Below, in pieces: positions 52,499 to 64,000 of a DNA stretch of 64,000 nt. The DNA comes from Hyperoplus lanceolatus (lineage: Eukaryota > Chordata > Actinopteri > Uranoscopiformes > Ammodytidae). Position numbers and translations under genes: made by a program. The stretch covers positions 12,476,001 to 12,540,000 of the forward strand of contig CM049404.1 in the NCBI GenBank assembly GCA_026929865.2, written 5' to 3'. The first letter of the stretch is position 1, and each line of letters starts with the position of its first letter. The notes beneath the pieces were generated by a model. The model was given only the letters and a program-made list of their open reading frames with translations, was not told where the DNA came from and made no database searches.

Positions 52499-53217
52499 AT
52501 GATTTGTCCTGGGCTAAATTGTGAACCTGATGACAGCATAATATGATTCATACCGCTATATCCAGGAGAGGGCACTGTTACTCTGCATTCTCCTGAACAT
52601 CACTTGCAAGTCATAAATGCACATGCACATATAACAATCTTTTTAACACTTAAACATAAACACAAGGCAAAAAACACTTTCTCAACCAACTTTGCTATTG
52701 CCCTTTCCAGTGCAAACAGAATCAGCAGCTTAGACTGACTTGGTCAATGTACTGCAACAGGGGGTCAGTGAAAATAAAAGCTATAACATTTCCTATTCCC
52801 ACTGCGAGTTGAAAGCAAAAAAGGATTAAAACTCGCCATACATCTATTTTTGGCATTTCTCCCTCTCGCCCGATTTGGAGTGCAGTCTGTCTGCGTTGTG
52901 GCGAGTCATCTATTGATTACCTGGCATGAAGACAAAGTCGCTCTCAGTCACGGGGAACCATCCATCCCAGAGCTGCCTGGGCACCGGCCATCCATTATAA
53001 GAGAAATAGATCTTTCTGTGCAGCAAAGATCATTGAGCAACATGTCGCTGTAGCTGTTTCTCCGGCTGGATATTGTCAGAAGATTATAGACTGCTATGAT
53101 TAATTCGTTTTGAGGTTATTGTTTTAAAGTAGTCCCTATTATCTTGTATCATTGTAGTGAAGTTATTGTTATCCTCTTTGAAAATCCCAGATGATGCCAT
53201 TCATAATTTACAAATAA

Positions 53218-53352
53218 AGGTGGAGTCAGCAATTCTGGAGAACGCTTGTTTTCAAAGTCAGTGAATATCTCCTCCTGATCCACTGTCTGTACTGTGTGTG
53301 CGCTGAAAACAAATCCAGTGTTCAAACATAGCCTATGCTCTCTAAACCCTCT
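53218..53352. mobile_element. MITE-A copy 3 (half)
   Basis: It starts 'aggtggagtcagcaattctg' and continues through 'cagtgaatatctcctcctga' and 'tactgtgtgtgcgctgaaaa'. It stops near 53352, and the right half is missing. No TTAA remains on the left (ATAA). Confidence 0.6.
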
Positions 53353-54404
53353 GTAAACAAAAGCAAAAGTTTTTTTTACTATGAAAGTAAAAACCTGCAT
53401 AATCACTCTCTTGCTTGTTATAGCCACTGTCTCACCAATGAAATAAAATAAGGAACAACATAGGGAACTGATAATTGCATTGAAACCTCAACAGAGTGAA
53501 ACATAAAGTGGTATAGGGCTCATCATCCACTCCACAACATGTTGCAACAGCACTTCTTTCTCTTCTGCCGTGTCCACCTTAATATCCCAGCCCTATAATG
53601 AAGTGCTGTGAAAGGCCACAGTGTTTGTGCGAGAGGCTGTTTGTAGGGGCTCCCAGGGGCCCCAGGGGCTTGTGACCTCATTGGGAGGAGGACGTTTCAG
53701 TGGGCTCACTCCACTCCTCCCAGTTAGAGTCAACAACCCGTAGTACTGTAACCTTGTTAACTGTTATTTAAATCCCGCAGAGGATGTGAAACAGATGAAC
53801 ATCCTCTATGAACTGAAGAAGTAGTGATAAGGAGGGCTGACTCATATCGTGGTAATATAACTGCTGTATTTCTCTGAAGTGACAATAAAGTAAAGTCAAG
53901 TGAGGTAACAGACATCTCCTCTGTCTAACGTGACTTGAAGCGCAGTTAGAGTTTTTCAAAACTAACGAATAGCTACGACTTTAAATAATTACATTATGTC
54001 ATGGCTTCAGTCATGCCCTCTTACGCACAAAATTAGAAAAAAGCGCAACGAAAATGTAAATAATAAGGCTAGGCTTATTTTCCCCAATGCTTCAAAGCAC
54101 AATTGGCCTTTGAATATTCACTGCCTCCAAATATTTGTGTGGCACCCCTTCCTCTGCAAACTCACCCTTTCCAAATATCCGAGTGTATGTGTGTGTACTC
54201 CTTGTTCAGTCACACACTGGCCATAGGCAATGTGTTCATGACGATACAGTATAAATATTGTGGAATGATTAACCAGGTTCTTTAAGGGGCCTGCTCACTG
54301 GCTCTGTCTACCTTTTTTAAGGGCCGAGCTACTTTCCAAACAAAAACACTGGTGGCCCAGCCCTCACAACTTGAATATTGAGTATTTTAATAACATTAGG
54401 TTAA
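53353..54404. other. intergenic, no gene seen
   Basis: Nothing beyond short open frames. Confidence 0.5.
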
Positions 54405-54620
54405 GTTATTAAGTTATCTTTATTAGTCAATTGAGGCACATTGAAATTCTTCTTTACGCATATCCCTCTCAAGAAGGGGTTAGATGGGGGTCAGAACGCA
54501 GGGTCAGCCATAGTAAAGTGCCCTTGGAGCAGTTTGGGGGTTAAGTGCCTTGCTTAAGGACACACTGGTAGGGATGGTGGGCACCGTAGATGTAATACCA
54601 GCCATCACTATGTATTAACT
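54405..54620. repeat. dispersed fish repeat (LINE-tail-like)
   Basis: 'ttatctttattagtcaattg', 'ggggtcagaacgcagggtca', 'gcccttggagcagtttgggg' and 'ccttgcttaaggacacactg' together match a widespread fish repeat that often reads in this order. The exact family was not determined. Confidence 0.45.
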
Positions 54621-57600
54621 ATGTTTCACACTCCATAAACTGTTCAGTAATGCCTCTCAACTTTGGATTCCCAGTTATAAATACAGAAATAGAAATAAAG
54701 GGTCATCTTTCTTTTGATGCACCAGCTCCTCAGCTTGCGGTTTTATTTTCCTTCCTCTCGGAAAAGGGCTTTGTGCACCCTCCCTGAAAAGTGCTAAATA
54801 AATAATATCGTATTCATATTCTATCCCCCCGCTCTAAAAAAAATACAAAAACAAAACATTGATAAGAGAGTAAACCATTACCCACTTGCTTTACAACAAT
54901 AATCAAATATTAATGAGATTAAACATAGAGCATGAGTATTTCATTGTTTGTCTAAAGCTTTAGTTTGAGCCAGTAGGGTCAACACCACTTTGCTTTGTAG
55001 TATAGTTGATTTATGATGTCCAGCCTCAGACTCATTGCACCTCTAAACATAGAAAACAAGATGTATTTCTGGAATAATAAATCACTACACACCTCCTTAT
55101 AACAAAGGCTTTTTTGCGCAAGTTGTGTATTCAACCGGCGACTGCCTCTCCTTAGATAAACAACGCACATTTATTTCGCAGGAGCAAATTTCCTGGCCCC
55201 ATGAAAGCAGAGCTATGGTGATGAATGAGATCTTTACCTGTGCGCCCTGTCCCGACATCCAACACACACCAACTCTTCCTCCACATCTGCACCACTGCTT
55301 CTGCTGCTCCCTCTTCCCACACTGGGAATGAATGATTGATTTCATGGCACTGCAGCTATCCATTCACTGATTCAAGTTGGATGAGACGGCACACATCTGT
55401 TTACACATGTAGCGCTAATAACATTTTGATGCCGTTTTAACGATTGGTAGTTCATCCATGCATGAAACACGAGGCATAAATAACATACGTTTTACTTGAG
55501 AATTCTTGCAGCTGGGTCTTTCCTGTAAAAAGCTCTTTTTTGGTGTTTTTGTTGGTGTTGCAGTATCAGTCGTTTTCTGGGAGTCTGACTATATGGATAT
55601 CGAGGGAGAGATCTCCATTTTCTTTTGTTCTCTTTAAGTGTCTTCCTGCCCGTCCATATCCTTCAAAACAAAAAGAGGAGCCAGAGCTTCGTCCCTATGG
55701 AGGACTGGGCCTTGTTCCTGAGGGGTGATGTGATTAAACGGTCTCTGTCTGTCTGTCTGGGCTGCTCCCATTCAAATGGCTCACACACGCCACAACTGAT
55801 TTAGCTAATTGAAATGTCAGGAAAGCAGACAGGACTCAAGGTAGCACAGAGACTGACGTGATGAATCAATAGAGTGGCACTTCAATAAAGTTGGACAGTG
55901 GTTGTGCCAGGGATGAAAAAGCTGGCGGTTTGTTGGGATCAAGTCAGTGTTCTATGATTTGTTTTTAGCTGATTAAAAGTAGCTGAGCCGATGTCTTGGT
56001 TAAAGATTTTCTTTCATGTCAGATAAGCCATAAACAGCTTTGGTATTTAAATCATGTTCACAATCACGAAACAACTTGGCTGATGGCAATTTCACATAGC
56101 TCTATTCAGATCAGTCAGTCTCCAGTGACTCCTTCCTTTGCATTTTTTTTGGACTTAACTATGTAGTATTGACTCTTAACTACAATTTATTTAATTGTGG
56201 CATTACAACTTGCCGGTTGTCTACTGTACAAGCTTTAGATTTATGATGTTGAATCTGTTGAATTTGATCAAATATGGTGTTTTTTCTATTTTTAGGTTGC
56301 CCTTTTGACATATTGTCAGGAAAAAACTGATAATGTCAAACCAACGCTCTATCCAGTTTTATTTTCATGACAATCAAAACTATTGTCAATGACGAATACA
56401 CTTTTAACATTTTGATAAAACACTATCAATCTACAGCTACACTAGCAGCTCTGTAGGTTTTTAGTTCATTTCAGCATGTCATTGTCAAAGTGCTGACATG
56501 CTGATGTTTAACAGGTAATACTCTGGTTACCATTTTATGTGTGTTAGCATGTTAACATCTGCTAATTAGCACCAAGCAAAAGGCATAGAAGTGACTGGAG
56601 CAGTGAAAGATGTCTGCCTTAACACTAACTTTATCACCATATTACAATTCAATTCATCCTCAAAACCACACATATTCACCTCATGGTTTCAGGTATCAAC
56701 TCAAGTCAGTTATATGCATCCTCTGGGAAAATTGAATATCATGGTACTCCATCAAATAGTTGTTGAGTTTTTTTTAGTCCAGACCAAAATAATGGAACTG
56801 ACTGACACAACATTTTGCACCCAGTGAGCCCCTTGTATGGCTTAAAATAGATATTGAAGAATATCAGTCATATCAATAACCGCTATAGTCAACGGTATAT
56901 TACCACATGTCCAAGAGACAATGTAAGGTTCATTACCAATAGAGTTAGCCAAGGACACTGCGGTGAAATGTTATTAGAAAGAGGAAAGGGGGGACGTACT
57001 TGTGGAGGGATGATGTAATTGTCTAGCTGCATGATTGTGCTCTTTTATAAGGAGCATTGATTAATTAAGTGTTTGTCTGCTCTGTCGCTGTGAGTGCTTT
57101 GCCGATAATGTGATTAAGACATCATTGGTCCTTGGGGGGGATGAAGGACCTGGATTTTTATTTATTAGTGGTTTTATGATCAAATGTAACTGTCGTGCAT
57201 TGCTTTTCCCATTCAACGCAGCTTATTCTTTCCTTCCTAACATTGACCATGAAAACCAACGACAAAGTGCAAATGCTTTGGAAGTGAGGTGTCTATCAGA
57301 TAAAGTGGCTGATGCTCTTCTCTAGACTGCAATCCTTCTTTATTAAATAATCCGCGACAGTAGTAATGCACTGTTGTCAGTGCTGTCAGTGCTGTCAGTT
57401 CATCAGACTACACAGCCTCCTATATGGGATTCTAATGTGGCCAGACACTTACTTAGTTTGATGATTGCGGCTAAGGGTAATGCTAGCGTGTTCCATTAAC
57501 CCTCCTTTTGTGGCTTTGTAGAGGTGGTGACTATTACAAAATAAAGAATTATGAGCGAGATGAATGAACAGATTAGAAACTTGTTTAAAAGTCAACACAC

Positions 57601-57833
57601 CTACAGTATGAGGAGTGGAGCTTCTAACCTTGGGCAAGGCCCTGTGATGAGGATTGATTTGTGAAGAATGACAAACAGATTGTCTGATGTCTACAGCTTG
57701 TCTGACCTGCTGTTGTCCAGTGACAAAGAGAGAACTAATGTTGCAAGACTGGTTCTGAGCAAACTCTCCCAATGCAAATAATTCCCTTGTGCATTGACTT
57801 TTGCCATACTTTTTCTAATCAAGTCATTACAAA
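54621..57833. other. intergenic, no gene seen
   Basis: Short TCTG tandem units occur at 55746-55763, and an AT-rich stretch at 56140-56340. No exon-like or RNA-like features were supported. Confidence 0.5.
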
Positions 57834-58370
57834 AGGTGAAGTCAGCGATTCTGGAAAACACTTGTTGAAAAAATCAGTGAATACCTCCTCATGATCCACT
57901 ATCTTTCTGTACTTTGTGCACTGAAAAATAAATCTGATGTTTATACACAGCCTAGACTCTGTTAACGGGTATATACACATAGTGCTTGGACTGACCCACC
58001 GTAGCAACAATGCTATCGATAGGCTCATCGCTATGAAAATACAGGTAGCTTGTATTTCAAATGATACTACAACAGGTGTGACCATAAGCCGGTCGTCATT
58101 TAAACAAATGTTGAGGCCAAATTATTATCAAAGCTAAAGTATAAGTCAATCAATAGCTTAGCCTAAGCATGTTGCTAGCTACGGTGGGTCGGGTCCGACC
58201 CCCTTTGTTTACATACCTGTTAACAGAGCCTAGGCTGTGTCTAAACACTTTATTTTTTTTTAGCGCCGACACAGTAAGGACAAGTAGTGGAATGTGAGAA
58301 AATAGTCACAAATGTTTGACCAAAAAGTGATTTCTACAACAAACTTTTTACAGAATCACCCACTCCACCT
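57834..58370. mobile_element. MITE-A, longest copy
   Basis: The ends are 'aggtgaagtcagcgattctg' and 'cagaatcacccactccacct', with TTAA at 58371-58374 on the right; the left target is decayed to AAAA. Internally inverted 'cagcctagactctgttaac' and 'gttaacagagcctaggctgt' give a second tier of palindromy. At 537 bp it is the most complete member in the window. No transposase. Confidence 0.75.
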
Positions 58371-58499
58371 TTAACTTTTCTGACTTGTGCCAGTGCTAGA
58401 TGCTTTAAAGGATTACTGTATATTGAAAGTGAAAAATAAAAACACCTGCCATTTTTCTTCTGTGATCTTCATGTATGACAGATTGGATGTAGCCTGCAC

Positions 58500-58694
58500 G
58501 TTACGTGAGAAAGGCTGCCACTAGACTCCTGGTTCCCTGGGAGACTGGTATGGTCAGCAGCCCTCACTCTAGCCCCCTCCTCCTTCTCTTCCCCCCATCC
58601 CTGTTTGGGAAGGAGGCGTGTGAGCAAGAAAAGAGGCAGGGCACGTTAGCAGTGGCTGCGGGGAGTGGAACTCAGACGGCAGGCAGAGCATACA

Positions 58695-58733
<39 letters not shown>

Positions 58734-58838
58734 TCACACACACATACACAGGCGCACATGCTCAGTCAGCGTAAGTGACACAAGTGCTGGCTCCATTCAG
58801 CAGTGAGTTGACTGACTCACTGCTATCCATTAGCCGGC
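58500..58838 (+). promoter_or_regulatory. promoter/5' UTR of a Rap1GAP-like gene
   Basis: Upstream of the start codon at 58839 lie pyrimidine-rich and GC-richer stretches and an A-C array (58697-58731), then 'gactgactcactgct'. No TATA box was found. Confidence 0.4.
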
Positions 58839-58882
58839 ATGCCGCAGAGAAAGAGGAGTTTCACTTTTGGAGCCTACGGAGG
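58839..58882 (+). CDS. first coding exon, Rap1GAP-family-like
   Basis: ATG at 58839 opens MPQRKRSFTFGAYG, then a strong donor 'gtaagaat' at 58883, leaving phase 2. The peptide RKRSFTFGAYGG resembles the alternative N-terminus of vertebrate Rap1 GTPase-activating proteins (Rap1GAP and Rap1GAP2 start with a similar R-K-R-S-x-x-F-G motif). These proteins switch off Rap1 at membranes and in neurons. Only 14 codons are available and no second exon was found before the right edge, so the identification is tentative. Confidence 0.5.
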
Positions 58883-59494
58883 GTAAGAATGAATATGTTG
58901 ATTATATTCTGAACAAGTGATCCTTCTAACAACACACAGCTCTCATGCCTGTGATTGTGATGGTGAATGTGTGTGTGTGTTTGTACATCTGCAACTGTCT
59001 CCCTGATTGATGACTATGCAGATTCGCTGTCTGTGTTGGTCTGTGTTGGTGCCATTTGCATTGGACTGCCGTCATATTTATGATGAGAGCTTTTTATCTT
59101 TAATGTCTATCTTGTATTTTTTTATGGCATTCCATCATAAACCTGGACCCTGATAATACTGTTGTTGCTGCTTGATAGTGAATCATTGAATGTTGCATTA
59201 TATGTGCTGCAATGGTGAGGTAGGCTATCAGATAGGGAAGCATAAACGAGATAATGTATCAAATTCAGCAGAGAGAGAGAAGTAAGATTCAGGTTACTGG
59301 GAAGTATTGCTGAAGGTACATTGGATGCAAATTGTTTTAGAGAAATGTGTGCTACCCAAGATCAGTGCTGTAACTCCCATGTTGTGTCAAAAGGCACTCA
59401 TGCCCCCAGTGTTTTTACGGGGCCCACTTCAGACTTTACAGGGTACTGGGCTGTAGACGCACTGTCAGCAAAGAGCTTTTTTATGGTCAAAAGT

Positions 59495-61178
59495 TGAACA
59501 GGTGCCCCATGAAAGTAATCAAATCAGTGCAAGAAAGTATTATTAAACCCCTAACACACCTCTTTAACCTTTCTTTTCAAACAGGAATTTTTCCTTCTAA
59601 CATGAAAGTAGCTAAGGTTATACCATTACATAAGAATGGTGATGAACATTCATTTACTAATTATAGATCAGTCTCACTTTTAACACAATTTTCTAAAATT
59701 CTTGAAAAGTTATTCAGCAATAGACTTGATGAATTCATTACTAAACATCAACTTCTGTATGACAGTCAATTCGGCTTTAGAAAGAATCATTCCATTCTAT
59801 TGATCACAAATTGTACTCTATAGGAATTTTCTTAGACCTCAAAAAAGCATTCGACACTATTAATCATGACATCCTTCTTAATAAACTGGAGAATTATGGC
59901 ATTCGAGGTTTGGCACATGACTGGGTCAGAAGTTATTTACATGACAGGAAACAATTTGTGAAATTAGGGGAGTTCACATCGACATGCTTAGATATTGTTT
60001 GTGGGGTCCCTCAGGGGTCAATCTTGGGGCCGAAATTATTCCTGCTTTATATAAATGACATATGTAAAGTGTCGAAAGTCTTAAGGTTAATTTTATTTGC
60101 TGACGACACAAACATCTTCTATTCGGGGAAAGATCTGAATAATATGGTTGAGATCTTAAAACATTGAATTGACTAAGTTACATGGGTGGTTAAACCGAAA
60201 TAAGTTATCACTAAATTTAGAAAAAACTAAATTCATGATGTTTGGCAGGAGAGCATCAGATGTCGCTGTAAAAATCAAGGTAAATGGGATTGAAATTCAA
60301 AGCGTCAAGCAACACAAAGTCCTAGGGGTAATAATTGACGATAAATTAAGCTGGAAACCACTAGTTAACCATCTCAGGGGCAAAATAGCCAGGAGTATTT
60401 CTATACTTTGGAAAGCACAACATTGTTTCAATCAAAAGGCCTTACTTGTATTATACTGGAGTTTAGTTTAGCATTACTGTGCTGAAATATGGGGAAACAC
60501 TTACATTGCACCCGTTGGAGATTCTTCAAAAGAAAGCAATACGAATTATTTACCAAGCCAATTACAGGGCACACACTAATAACTTTTTTATTGAAGGTAG
60601 AATTCTCAAATTACGTGATGTGGTAAATTACCACACAGTACACATTATTTACAAGGCTTCAAAAAAAGCCTTCCTAACAGTTTACAAGTAATGTTTGAAG
60701 ACAGAGAAGTTTCGCATGATTTAAGAAGAAAAGGTAAATTCACTGAGAAAAATATACGGACCACACTTAAATCCTTTTTGATTTCTGTAAATGGTATTAA
60801 GCTGTGGAATGGACTTGATGAAGTTGTCACAGGGAATTGCAGTTTGCGCAATTTCAAAGCAAATTATGTTTCAAAAATTATTGAAAATTACAGACTAATA
60901 ACCTGAGCACAATGTCAATGTCACTTTCATAACAATATTGTAACGAATAATACAGGCCAGCAGACAGACTTGTTTTTGAATACTTTTGCAGACGTGTTTA
61001 GACTACCAGTTAAGAAATGGAACAGGCCAAATACAAGGCCACTTCACACTTTATACACTTGGCATTGTCACAGAAAAACTGAACTGTGCTGAACTGATCT
61101 TAAAAGCTGAAGCAATTAGATTAAAATTCACTGTGTATTGGACTGCAGATTCTTAAAAATAAAATGATATGTATGTGC

Positions 61179-61246
<68 letters not shown>

Positions 61247-61521
61247 CATTTTATATATATATATATTTTATATATACATATAGCTATATGTATATAAAAA
61301 ACATTTTTTTTGTTTGTTTAATTTTTATTTTCTGTAACAGTAACTGTGTATCTGAATCCGAATTTGATGAAAATGGTGGCGGGACCTGATAAGCCTTTGG
61401 CTTCTTCCGTCTCCCTTCGGACAACACAAAGTATGATGTATGAATATTTGCAAGAGAAAATTGTGTATTGTGTGGAATTGTCCGAAAGAATAATAAATAA
61501 AAATAAATTAAAAAAAAAAAG
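59495..61521 (+). mobile_element. 5'-truncated LINE with broken reverse transcriptase
   Basis: Plus-strand frames carry, in order: NYRSVSLLTQFSKILEK, FLDLKKAFDTINHDIL, CGVPQGSILGPKLFLLYIND, LFADDT, LSLNLEKTKFMMFG and the thumb (HKVLGVIIDDKLSW). They give a clear non-LTR reverse transcriptase of the CR1/L2/Jockey group. The FADD catalytic pair is intact. The frame changes at about 59811, 60169, 60475 and 60690, and no endonuclease domain precedes it, so it is 5'-truncated and dead. The 3' UTR includes a TA microsatellite (61186-61260) and 'ggcgggacctgataagcctt', and ends in an A-rich AATAAA-containing tail near 61521. It lies in the intron of the Rap1GAP-like gene. Confidence 0.85.
61186..61270 (+). 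repeat. (TA)n microsatellite within the LINE 3' UTR
   Basis: Mostly pure TA, broken by CATATACATTTTA near 61240. Confidence 0.9.
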
Positions 61522-62870
61522 CAACTGCATGCCTGACTGTTACAGTTTGTGTATGTGGATATTTTTGTGCACCCATGTGTTGGAGGGTAGCCTAAAGAAA
61601 GTCTGGAATATACCAGTAGCTTACTACTAGTGTAGACAGTTGTTACAGTTTGGCTGGGCTGTATGGCCATTTCGGTGTAGTGGTCACAGTCGTAAATGTG
61701 GCTGTCAATGTGTGTGGACTGTTGGCCAGGAGTAGCCAGAGCAACTAAAACAAAATACTATACAATAATATATGACATTAGTGAAACAAGCTTTCAGAAA
61801 GCGAACAAGACAACTAGAGAACGTACTTGTTTTTAACATGTGTCACAAAACTGAGAAAGTACATTTTGGAGGTGTTAAGACGCTATGACACTTTTTTTAA
61901 CCATTTCCACCGGTCAACCAGCTCTGATTGTAACAAATGTTCCACCATGTTTGGATTGTTGTTTACTACATTCATGCAGTGCACTCCAGGGGAGCACAGC
62001 AGGTCACTTTCTATGTATAAAACACGATACTTGCTTCTCTGTTTTCTCTTTAGTGGTGGCCTTGAATGCCATTGCACTTGGCATTTGGATAGGTCAATGT
62101 GATTGCTCACATCAGCAGGTGATCTGTGATAAACTCTGCCCACTGCATCCCAGCATTCACTGAAGGGAGGTGCAGACGCTCTGTTCTCTGCTTATTGGTC
62201 TTTCTATAACGCATCAGCATGCGGTCTAATCATGGCATCAAATATTAATGGAGCTGCCACTTAATTAGAGTTTTTATGTGTTAGCTTTTTGTTCCATTTT
62301 GTTATGGTCCTTTTGTTCCTATAGACAGACTGCTTGTCTTACTGGATCCTGTCTTTTGGTTGCAAAAATGTTCATACATCAAGTGTGACCATGATATTGC
62401 AAAACCAAGCTTTCATATCCTTTTATTGACATGCTTCAAGTATTCCTACTTTTGGTCTGTTGTGTGCCATGGGAGATATGCTGTAGCTACTATATGATGT
62501 TTGTCTGTGGCTGTCTCAAAACACAGAGCCAGCATGTCTTAAATGAAATGAATGCACTCCCAGTGTCAAGACCTTTAGGCAACCTAAACAATGATGCTGT
62601 ATGTTGTAGTGTCCCATGGAAAATTTGAAAGAATGCATGCAAATCCTGTTCAAAAACAAACTGAGTGGAATGGAATGCCCCACATTGTTTAGAGCAGGCG
62701 TGGATTGTAGTCAACTCTCTCTGGTCAGCTGATGTAAAAATGTCATTACTTCAAGTAAACAAGCTGACAGCCTCTTTGAGGAAAAGTGTGCTCCTCAGTC
62801 ACATACTTTCTAATAATAGCATTGTTTGACTATGTTCAAGATTGGCAGAAAGATTGATCTCAACACTTAA

Positions 62871-63201
62871 AGGTGGATTCAGAAATTCTAGAGATGCTTG
62901 TTGTCAAAGTCACTTTTTTCTTCAAAATCAGAGAATATCTCCTTATGATCTGTCCGTACTGTGTGTGCGCTGAAGAAAATCCGATGTTAATACACAGCCT
63001 AGGCTCTGTAAATGGGATTGTTCCTAGCGGTGGACCACCTTTGTGTACATACTCTTTGTTTGCATACCAGTTTACAGAACCTAGGCTCTGTATTAACACC
63101 CAAACAAATTCCAACTCACACAAGGTACGGACAGGCAGCGGATTACGAGGAGATATTCACTGGTTTTGACAACAAGCGTTCTGCAAAATCTGACTCCACC
63201 T
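62871..63201. mobile_element. MITE-A copy with clean TTAA duplication
   Basis: TTAA lies at 62867-62870 and 63202-63205. The ends 'aggtggattcagaaattcta' and 'gcaaaatctgactccacct' are inverted. Internally 'acacagcctaggctctgtaa' and 'tttacagaacctaggctctg' are also inverted. At 331 bp it is non-coding and well preserved at its ends. Confidence 0.8.
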
Positions 63202-63205
63202 TTAA

Positions 63206-64000
63206 CCATGTTTACTGTGGCGCCAAAACAAACGGCACAAGAGGCCACTGCATCATTTCATAGTTTACTGAAGCCTTTGTTTATTTTCACACCTAAAGTG
63301 ATGTCTTTGTGTGAAATTTGATTATTTTATGCTTAATGCTCGCTGCATTTAATATTGTGCCATTGACAACAGGGAAGACAACATGGAAAAGGGTCTTTTT
63401 GTTTGAGAAAAACAAATGTTTGCATGACAAAAGACTATTAGACCGCAAGAAAGGGCTAGACTTGAGAACAGGATGCCACTCAAGCACCTTTCCAAGGGCA
63501 GGGGCAAAACAAACAGCCGACGTCGGGGGAACCCAAGGGCTCTTCATCGCCTACTCAGTCAGTCCACCTTGCATATTTACTTTGACATTCACATTCATAT
63601 TCACCATGGCATCCAAGAAGAATGGGGCGAGAAGGCACAGTGTGAGCTGCAGCTAATTATCCAATGCTCATGGGTCTCTAGCAATTGTTCATTTTTTTGT
63701 TAAATTCTGCATTGAATAAAAACAGAAGGGGTTGTCATTTTATGTCTTGTAAAGTCCCTCTGGGCTCCATTCATCCAGATGATCCTGCTGCGAACAGGTG
63801 TGCTGCGCCAGTCGTGACAGCCAGGTATTTGTATGGTATGGCAGCTTTATGACTCTTGACAACAAATGATGCAGCGTTGATGGCAAAATAACACCAACGA
63901 AAGAGCCAAACCTGGGTTACCCTGGAACAATGAGGTCATTTATCTGGACATGGAAAGTATCAGCCCCGACTGTGATTGAGTATCATGAGGTGTCATGATT
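63206..64000. other. right edge, no exon supported
   Basis: I looked for a second Rap1GAP-like exon and saw none. A small open frame around 63606-63656 (MASKKNGARRHS) has no splice sites or known match that I can support. Confidence 0.4.

Noticed and set aside
63318-63656. 112-codon open frame near the right edge
   Set aside because: No domain, no splice sites in phase with the Rap1GAP-like first exon, and composition like the surrounding intron.

Overview
This is vertebrate nuclear DNA, almost certainly from a ray-finned (teleost) fish. The evidence is three recognisable multi-exon vertebrate genes with GT-AG introns, very long di- and trinucleotide microsatellites, and a dense load of fish-type repeats: Tc1, pogo, piggyBac-like and TTAA-target DNA elements, tRNA-derived SINEs, LINE tails and one 5'-truncated LINE. 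There is no operon structure, no prokaryotic gene, no CRISPR array and no functional RNA gene that I can support.

Layout. (1) 839-3300, minus strand: the first four coding exons of apex2 (AP endonuclease 2, DNA repair); the rest of the gene lies off the left edge. (2) About 3301-4160: a short head-to-head intergenic promoter. (3) About 4040-23360, plus strand: a bicd2-type Bicaudal-D dynein adaptor with eight coding exons, encoding 1143 residues as read. An internal splice-site pair in the last exon could give a form of about 890 residues. Its introns hold a pogo-type transposon, a palindromic Tc1 derivative nested in a MITE, and small MITEs. (4) 23.4-30.4 kb: a gene-free repeat block. It contains an AT-rich, cytosine-poor island (24.4-25.96 kb), a higher-order satellite built from a short palindrome (25.98-27.07 kb), a fold-back element and a perfect 21-bp hairpin. 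(5) 30633-45205, plus strand: complete nt5dc2 (HAD-family 5'-nucleotidase-domain protein) in 14 exons, 611 residues. Intron 1 contains a nest of TTAA-target MITEs with a datable insertion whose empty site is in the same window. (6) 45.5-58.5 kb: intergenic or distal-promoter DNA with scattered MITEs. (7) 58839-58882: a short first coding exon resembling the N-terminus of the Rap1GAP family, followed by an intron holding a broken LINE (59.5-61.5 kb) and more MITEs to the right edge.

The three identified genes have unrelated cellular jobs (base-excision and strand-break repair; dynein cargo transport; HAD phosphohydrolase-like). The only functional link visible is the probable shared promoter of apex2 and bicd2. 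The most unusual material is in the repeats: the 24.4-27.1 kb island and satellite, the inverted-dimer Tc1 element, and a MITE family whose copies can be aligned within this window.
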